Assembly: GCA_018881555.1 (NCBI GenBank) | Contig: JACAXG010000076.1 | Coordinates: 1,436,003 to 1,500,002 of the forward strand | Reading direction: 5' to 3' | DNA from: Amblyornis subalaris | Lineage: Eukaryota > Chordata > Aves > Passeriformes > Ptilonorhynchidae | Length of the DNA: 64,000 nucleotides | Shown here: piece by piece, positions 51,201 to 60,200 of the stretch | Layout of the letters: each line of letters starts with the position of its first letter | Numbering within the stretch: the stretch's first letter is position 1 | Program-made: the position numbers and the translations under genes | The notes under the pieces: model-generated | Told to the model about the DNA's origin: nothing | Seen by the model: the letters and a program-made list of their open reading frames with translations, nothing else | Database searches by the model: none

Positions 51201-54200
51201 CAGCTCAGCTCCTCTAATTAGCTCTGTTGTTCTTTTCCCCATGTTTCACCACGTTGCAAGTTCAGTTGAAGTTGCCACAAACTTAATCCTTCCATTCCTG
51301 CCATAAATTCTCATTCTTAAGCTGTCTTTATTGTAGAGAGGAGCAGCCTTGTGTGGGGACTGATCTCCAAGACCTTAACATCTGACCTTTTCATAAGCCC
51401 TTTTTCCTAAGAAATAGTGGCAACACAGCTCTGGGTTTCTTCATCATATCTGCTGTGCACCATTTCCTTTGAAATGAAAATTCAATGCAATAATGCTGCC
51501 GCTATTTTCTGCATATTGGTGTGTAGGGCAGAAGCACTACACACAATTTCATGGCTTTTTCCTGGCAGGAAAATTTGAGGTTTATGTGCCTGCGAAGAAA
51601 AATTTAAAAAACAAAAAAAAAATTTTAAAAAAGCTGAAACCCCTCCCTCTCCTCCAACAAATAATATTTTAAAAAATCTTCCTTAGTCATCCCAGAGCAC
51701 TTAGGCTGTAGGCCCTGAACTGCTCCTTTCTGCTGTGCCTCTTAAGGGCAAACAAACTCTGGGAGGTCAGGAGCTGGGTTGTATTCCCAGCTTTATTTGG
51801 GGATTTCTGTTGAGATTAGTGTTGAACTGAGCCAACAGATCTGACTTTATTTCAGGTAAAATTGTACTTTCTTAACAAAACATGTGAGGCTGGTTTGTAC
51901 AGCCTGACCCTGATGCCGCGAAGTCCCACTTTTGACTCACAGGGATAAGTTCAGCACAGGATTACTCAACAGTGTAGGCTGGCACATACACAAACTTTGA
52001 GCATAAGTGCTTATTCCTTTCCTTGAAANAAGGCTTGTTTGCTTGTGGAGATACTGGTCAAAACTGAAGCTGAATTTCTGTACATTAGAAGGTGATGGGC
52101 TATGTATTTGAGATCGGATTGGCAGCAACATCTTCCACAGAAAAGCTTTGGATTTTATTACAGACAACAAAAGATTAACTATAATATCAGGAGTAATAGT
52201 GACAATATGACTGGCATAGGTTCGTGTTCAGCTGCTGGAAGGAAGCAAATTTTTAATGAAGAATGAGCTGAGATTTTCATGTTAAAACATTTATCCTAAG
52301 TACACATTGTGCAGTGTTCCCTTACACAGAGGTGCTCGCCGGTGAAGTTGGGTTCCTAGGAGTGGATTGTGGTGTCAGAGCTGAGCTCCACTGTCCAGTA
52401 CGACGTCCAGAACACACAGGCATTCCCAACTTTACTCTCTCCACTGGCTGCACAGGGGAAGGTCACATTTAGGGAATCTTTTCTCCAAAATTCAGCCTGT
52501 ACCAAACAGGACGGGGGAACAAATTAGCTCATAGCAAACAGTTGGTGACAAGCATTTTTGTTTCATGTGCTATTCAAAACATGGGGTTTTTTGTTCTTAA
52601 ACAAATTGTGGGTCCATGTGGTTTATATTCATACTTTAGATTCATTGATATATCTACATTCATTTGTAACATTGTTGTGGCACAAAAAATAAGGCAACGC
52701 CGAATAGAAGATCCTTTAAGTTAATGGTGGTTGTGCATACCTGTTATCTGTGTCTGTTGTTTGATGAGGTGAAGTGTTTGATGAGATGTCTCTGTGTGTG
52801 TCACAGGTTCGCCCCCCAAGACCTCATGTTGTTAAGAGGCCCAAGAGCAACATTGGTGTGGAGGGCAGGAGGACTTCAGTTCCCAGCCCAGAACAGTAAG
52901 TGCTCTGCTGCTCTGCTTCTCTCTCCTTGCATCAGCAAACAGCCTGTTCAGAACTGGAACTGACCAAAGGAGACATTAAAAAATACTACAGATGAAAGTT
53001 ATTTTTTAACTAAGAAAAAATTCTGGTTTTTCTAATTTTTGGAATGGTGTAGAGGAAGTGTGCAAAAGCAAGAAACCAAAGTTTGCTTATCAAAAAATTC
53101 TGGTTTGCCAAGTTACACACAATCTGATCGGCCTGTTCAGTGAAAGTTTTCAGGTTTTGGAGGTTTGTTCCTTTCTTTGTTGTTTGGTTTTGCACTTTTC
53201 TTTAAAGGAAATTGTCAGCCACAGCCCTGCAGATCCAGCATTCTTGCCAGGCTTTACCTGGAGGGTGCAGACCTGTTTATTTTGCAGTGATGGCAGAAGG
53301 GGCTGTGTCTGACTCTAGAGTGCATTAACTGGACTGTGATGCCTGTGATGAGCTCTGTGGTGAGGGCTTGTAGGGCTTCGCTTTGCATAGTACCATCAAG
53401 TTCATCACCCCTTTAGCTTTGACAGTGAAGGGGTAACGTTCCAAAGCACTTGTGCTGCTGCAGCCCACTGTGCCTGGACGAAGGTGTTGGTTTCCAGTGT
53501 CTCTCTTGTGCATATGAGGACGGGCATATTCTGTTGCCTCAGAGAGGTTTTTCCAAGTAGTTTCACTTATGTATTCAAGGATTTTTACAAAGAAGACGCG
53601 CGCGCGCGCGTGTGTGTTGCAGATTTCTAATGGTGCCAGAGTGGAGTTAGCAATGGGCCATCAGGGATAACCCTGAACAGAGAATGGATGTACTGAACTT
53701 GGCAACACAGCCCAAGGGACACTATTGTGTGTGACAAACACACTGGAGGTGCAGCAGTGTGCATAAGTTAAGTGCATGGATAGCTTTTTCCAGCCACTCC
53801 AGGGCAGGGACATACTCTGGCTTTTGCCTAAACGGAATGATGACTTTTCAGTTGTACGGGAGTATTCGTCCATTTTACAGTGGAATTTGGTTGCCCTCTT
53901 GTGGAGCAGATGCAGATCCTGCAAAGGGTCATGCTGGCCCTGCACAGAGGTTGTGGGGATTTTTAAACTAAAAGTATTTTGCTAATATTTAATCTGATGA
54001 CTCACTGCATGTAGGCAGAGGATGATTGAATCAATTTAACATTTATGTGTGTTCCTATGGAGGATTCTGCATGTTTGGGTTCAAAAGCGGCTGACATTCC
54101 AGTGTGGCTCACTGCTAACATGTATCTTCAATTCTTGCCGCTGTCAGACCACAAATAAACATAAACATTGTACCAATGCTGCAAATATATTGTATTGTAA

Positions 54201-57200
54201 TTATTCTATTTGGGTTTAGTTTATTGCTGTTAATTTTGGTGAGTCTTTACAGTTCAGCTGCTTTTACAAAATACAGGATTTTCATGACGTTTTCCACAAA
54301 CTTTCTTTTTTCTGTTCCAGTAAGAAATAATCTTCATATAAGTGTTCTGAAATGAAAACATAAAACCGGGTGTTGTCTCTTCAAAAAATTCACAGTGTTT
54401 TCTCTCTCCTGGGTAACACTAAAATGACTGAAAACACCACAATATATATTTTTGCTCATTTTACCTGGTAGCATTGGAGGTTAGGAAATTTATATCTTTA
54501 GTTACATGAGTTAATTCTTTTTATATGTATAAAAGAAATACATTGTTTTGGGGGTATCTGTGTTCATTTTCTAGTCAGTCTTCAGTTAATGCACAGGGGA
54601 TCAGGAGCAGTGACTGCCAAGAACACCCAAGATCATGGCTCATGTTTGTTGCTAAACCAGTGTGTTCAGAAGAGCTGGGGGAAGAACTGCTGTTTCCCCA
54701 ACGAAATTTTCAGTGTATTTTTTTTCTATTTCAATAGAAAGTTGGGATTTTGTAGAATTTTGTCAATAATTCAAGATTTGTGATGTCTGATTCTTAAAAA
54801 TTTGTCAGTAAATCAAAAATTATAATTTTTTTAAAAAGTTTTTTCATTCTAAGGTAGCAGGAAGAATTTGTAGGGGAGAGCTCAGGAAATGCTGGACTGC
54901 CTCCTGGGGCAGCCCTTGACACGTGGGATGTGCCTCCTTAGACACAAATTAGTTGTTCACAGAAAGAAAGTGTTGCATTTTTAACAGATAGGCAGTTTTT
55001 TGAGAGCTCCCTTTTATACCACAGCAAGATTTCCTGTTAAATGTGGAATAGGCTTCCAGAGTGCTCTAGGATCTGTCTTCTGGCTCGCTCCNAGGGCATG
55101 CTGAGTGGGAGGAAATTAAACTGGGCAATCAGAGGGTCAGGCTCACAATTAACAGGGTGTCAGAGGCTCTGGGGCTGCTGGGCCCGTGCCGTGGCAGGTC
55201 GTTATGGCCCTGCACCAATCGTGGAGGACTCGGCAGAGGAGCTGCTGCGTTCCCTGGCACCCGTGAGTGCCGCAGCGGGCATCGCCCGGGATTTAGGATG
55301 AGGTCAGTGGGGGCTGTGTGGGATGGAACAAGCTCATGGAGCACGTTAAATTCCAGGTGTAAGCAGGCTCTCAGAGCTCCACCGCACAGCATTTGGGTGT
55401 GGTGAAGGTTTTCCACGGCCTCACTGCAAGCAGGAAGCTCTGACACTGAGTGTGCAGAATCTGCAGGAAGGAATTCCAGTGGTAGGTCTGTGCTGTGTTC
55501 ACATGGAAGAGTTCCCAGGTAATCCCCTCAGTCCCAAGTCTCCTATTTCATACCAGCAAGAAAAAGCCCGTACATCCAAATCCCTCATTCTCTGCATTTT
55601 ACTGTCTAAGAGGGACAAATTCTTTAATTCCCTAGAGCTCCTGTATAGCTGTTCTTTAAAAAATTACGTCAATAAAAAATAATTCTTCCTCAAATTTGGG
55701 GAGCCCTTTTTAGGAGAATAATGACAAGTCCATACACCCCTTTGTACCATAATCTCAGTACTCAGGAAAAAGCAACACCGTAATAAAACACACAAATTCA
55801 ATTTTCTCATAACCAAAACGTCTTTTAAAATTATTACGGAATTTTCCTTATTAATTCCCGTATCCTGCACTGCCATCTTCTGTATATATTTTTTTTCTAT
55901 CTCAAGTACATTTAGGTGTCAATTAAATTTGAAATATCTACATTTGTCAGCATTTCATTTTTGGCCAGCCTGATGTGCCGCTGATTTGTCCATGCATCCT
56001 GACACATGAAAAAAGCTCCCGAGATGCAGATCTTCCTCATTAAAACGGAGCCCCCACTCCGGGCTGGTGCCGGCGCCGTGGAGCGCGTCCCGGCTGCGCG
56101 GCGCCGGGGGCTGACACGGGGCTGGAGGCGAGCGGCGCGGCTGTCAGCGCTGGCAGCTCCGCGGGGAGCGCCGGGCGCTGCGCGGCACCGGCACCGGGGA
56201 GCCGCGCTCCAGAGCCGNGGACCCGGTGCGGGTTGTGGCGGTGACGGACACTGCCCCTTCCCTTTCCNCTTCCTTTTCCCCTTCCNTTCCCTTCTCCATC
56301 CCTTCTCCCGCAGCTGACCCACCGCTCTCACACTTCTCTGTGCAGGGGGTCCTGCGAGGGCGGGGGCAGCTGCGAGAGAGCTCCCGAGCTCGGTTAATGA
56401 GGGAACAAGCGCTATTGGGGGATTCTACTGCCTCAAGCTAATAAAAATTTAGACTTGGACAATTTTAGATTGCTCACGCCTTATATCAGACTGAAATCTC
56501 TGACGGAGCACAGCAACAGCCAGACTCAAGAGCTTGTTCTTTTCTGTTTTGAGATCCCACCTTCATTTAAGGCTCTTGTGACACGACCAAACCGGGCACG
56601 ACTTGCTCTGCAGTTAATTTTATTTGTTCTGCAGTGCAATTGGTGATCTGGCAAAGAGAATCCATCTTATTTCTTCGGAGGTTGTTTCCAGTCCATTGAA
56701 TTGCACACACAGACACAGTGCATTTGGATGGGGCATATCTGGAGGCAAACAAAAGGTACCTGAGCAGTGCTCTAGGGGAACTGCACCAGTACAATGGTTA
56801 CATGCAGTTACCAAACATTTAGTGTATCAGCAGGATATGTGGAAATTTAGTGTCACTCTGGATTTCTGAACATAATTTTAGATTTTCTGGAATCATGTTA
56901 GATGCTAATTTAGACACAAAGATGTGTATCTAAGTACAAAACAGAAATATTTTTTAGGTATCTTTGCTTTCTAATTAATTTTAAGTGGAGTTTTCTGTTA
57001 GTGTAAATTGAATTTTTTTTCATAGTCACTTTAGAAAAAAAGGAAAAGTTAAAAAAAGTTATAACAAATGTCTCCTGCTGCAGTGGCCCCACCTCTTTCC
57101 CTTGGATGCCTGTTACAGCAGGAGAGGGGAAAGAACAGCNATGCACCATCTTTAATTGGAGTAACGCAGACTGTGATTTAACACCATCGGCTGCAGCCAC

Positions 57201-60200
57201 TGCCACCTGTTAGAGACTTTTTATTAATTAGCTCTGACCTGACTGTGAATAAACATTCATTGGCGGTGGCAGCTTGGGCCCTCTTGGGCTGTTGGTTGCA
57301 GCATCCAACTTATTTTTCTAACCTAATCTCTAAGAACTGATTCTCAATTAACCACTGAGGAAAGAAACACCTTTCTTGACAAACTGCATTTCATATCAAT
57401 CCTTGGACAGCTCAAGTTTTATTCTAAAGTGAAGCAGTTTCAAATGTGAAAAACAGATACAAGTAGGAACTGGTACCCTGGAGTCAGCTTTTCCTGTGTA
57501 TCAGGCTATTGTCAGTCTAAATGTCTGTAAAGCAAAGAGGGAGATCTAATGTTTGTTTGCCTATAGTTAGAGCTCAGAGAGCCTGAGGAGCAGAGCTGTT
57601 CTGTCTGAGAACAGAGAGATGCCCAGCACTCTAGGGAATGGGGAAAAGGTGGTTTCTGTATTGTCCCCTGCACTAATGGTGTGTCTGCGGGTTGTGGTCC
57701 CTTCCTGACCCCACGGCACCCTGCCCTTGGGAGGAGGGTTGTATTTTGTGCCTGGGCAGCAGAGCTCTCCATTCCCTGCCGAGCCCTTTGCCGTGCAGTC
57801 AGTCAAGGTCAGAATGATCTGGATCTGCAGAGCTCTTGGTTTCTCTCCTCGGACGTTGTGACTGTGACCACTCCGTAACTTCCTTTTCTCTTCCTGTTCC
57901 CCAGCCTTGTAAAGCCCATGCGACACTATACAGTCTTCCTCTCTGAGGACTCCTCTGATGATGAATTTCAGCAGGAAGAGGATCCTGTCTCTGGCTTCTC
58001 TGAAAACTTTTTCTTCTCTGCTCCTTTCGAATGGTCTATCCTTTACTCTCGTTGTGTTCATGCTGGCTTCAAACAGTGGGTTTTGCATTGCTCAGGGCAC
58101 CTGCTCCTGTACTGGGATTTTGGAAATGCTCCTGTGGTCTCTGTACAGTGCTTGATGAATGACCAGCGTTTCTCCTGCTTGTTTGGTTTGATGTTGAGCA
58201 GCATGAAAAAGCATCCTCGTGCATGAAACACTGCAGCAACACACAGCTTATGGGCTTACATCGACCTGAGCTCTGTGGGATGTCACCCTTCCATTTGTCC
58301 TTTGTTCCAACATGCTGCTTGTGCTCTTGTCCAGACCTTCTGCCATTCGTTCTTGTGTGGTGCTAGTGTGCTTTTGGGTTGTCCTGTGAGTCATGTTCCA
58401 GTGCAGTTACCAGCCTTTTCCGGTGTCACTTGTTTGATCCCAGCCTCTCTGGTCTGTCAGGTATCACATCGCTGCAGGTGTCCTGTGAGGACGTTGAGTA
58501 CAATCTGACAATTATACAAGAAGCAGGAAGTTTGTTGGGTCTGTTTGTATCCAGCTTTTGAATTTGTAACTTGTACGTTCCCAAACCTCTGTAACTCAGT
58601 CTTGAAAGACAGTGCTGAGCTGGGCCAGAACCGCTTGTTGATGCTCTGGCTGGAGGGTTCTGTCCCCTGCCCGCAGAGCCTGTGTTAGGGGAAGAAGCAC
58701 GGTGTGCCGAGGGTGTGAGGGGAGGGGAGCCCTGCCAGCTGCGGGTTCAGCTGCACTAAATCCCTCTTGCTGCCTATTTGAACATCCCAATCCTGGCAGG
58801 CAGGTCTGAGCTGAGCCCTCACTGAATGGCAGCAGAGGATTTGTTATTTCCTAACCTCACCTGCTTGAGGATTTCTAGGGGATGAAAGGGAGATAAATTG
58901 CTCACAGTTGCACTCATTCTTTTAACAAATGAAGTCACTGCCTTGACCAGAACCTGTAGGAAGAGGTGCTAGGGTACTGTGAGCTGCTGCTTCAGAAATC
59001 CATGTGATGCCAGATCCAGGCAATTCAGGAGCTGGGAGATGAATGCCCAGTCACAGCTGAGCAGCTGGAACCTGCTGGCCACAGCTGGGTCAGACAAGGC
59101 TGGGAAAGGAGGCTGCCAGTGGGACAGAGGGAGCTCCAGTTGGTAAAATCCTTTGTGTGCTGCAGATGGCAGGTTCAGAGGCTGATGAGGAAGGGATGTG
59201 ACTGCAGGCAGGTGGGATGGAGAGGTTTAGTAGTAAAGGGCCAGAAATATATTCCCTCACTCATGTTTGGGGTGGAGGAGGCAGTTTTGTTTGCAGAATA
59301 TCCCTCGGAGAAGTTGCAGTGTGACCTAGAGCTGAGCAGGTGAACGAGCACACGCGATGTGAGACTAAAGACACGACCGAGGTTTGTGACATCCCCCGTC
59401 CTGAGGCCATGTGCCATCGCTGTCTGCCTTGTACCTGCGGTGTCACTCTGCTGGTGCTGGCTGAGTGCCTGCTGTGTCTGTGTTGGGGAGTGAAGCAAGC
59501 TGGGCTCTTTGTGAATTTGCATGATATAGATGTATTATGATAAAATATGGAAAGAGGAGGAGGGTTCTTCCATAGGATCTGTTTTAGCAGGTCTCACAAA
59601 TATTTTCTTTTAATTGAAAGCTTGTTTAAATGCTACAGTACAACTGGCTGCCAGTCAAGTGCCAATCCCCACAGCCATGTGTGGCACTTGTTGTTATTAA
59701 TTGGATGCACATCGTGCTGCTGTTCTCTGTACACACACCAAAATGCAAATGTGCTGGTTCAGTTTTTTGCTGAGGTATGTGCAAGAGAGGCATCCTGCTA
59801 ACTCAGCCTTGGCTGGGAATGTAAAGGAGGTGTCTCCATAATGGATTGTGGTGTTTCTTGATAAGATGACACCAGTGAAATCATTGGAACCTGCACAGTG
59901 TTCCCAATTATTGCAGGAACACAGAGTTATGCTGTGTGCTGAGTTAGCTTGAAACAGGANGATGTCAGCGCCTGCACACATGGGGTAGAGAGGCCGTGCC
60001 CAGCCTGAGGGGAGCCCAGCCAGTCAGCATGGGGAGCTGGTATCCCCTTATCCCTGCTCCAAGAGCTCCCTCCTCAGCCTGGCTGTGCCTGCATGACCAC
60101 AGCTTTCCTCTGAGTACTTCCCACTCAGGTCTTGCCCTTCTGAGCACCCTGGGTGCCAGGTCCCCTCTGCATGTCTCCCTGCCCTCAGACACTGCTCGCA

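Larger units (their letters stand above)
52896..57904 (+). other. DENND1A: DENND1A intron (5.0 kb) with CpG island
   Basis: The intron runs from gtaagt to ttccccag. It contains a CG/TG alternating tract at 53596-53617, a CpG island at about 56040-56420 and a homeodomain/E-box cluster at 57080-57290. Human DENND1A uses an alternative terminal exon (variant 2), which by my residue count diverges at this junction. I could not identify a convincing counterpart here. Confidence 0.8.

Noticed and set aside
55912..56331. 139-codon minus-strand and 103-codon plus-strand open frames over the CpG island.
   Set aside because: Open frames on both strands are a by-product of extreme GC content; the translations are Arg/Ala/Pro-rich and unrecognisable.
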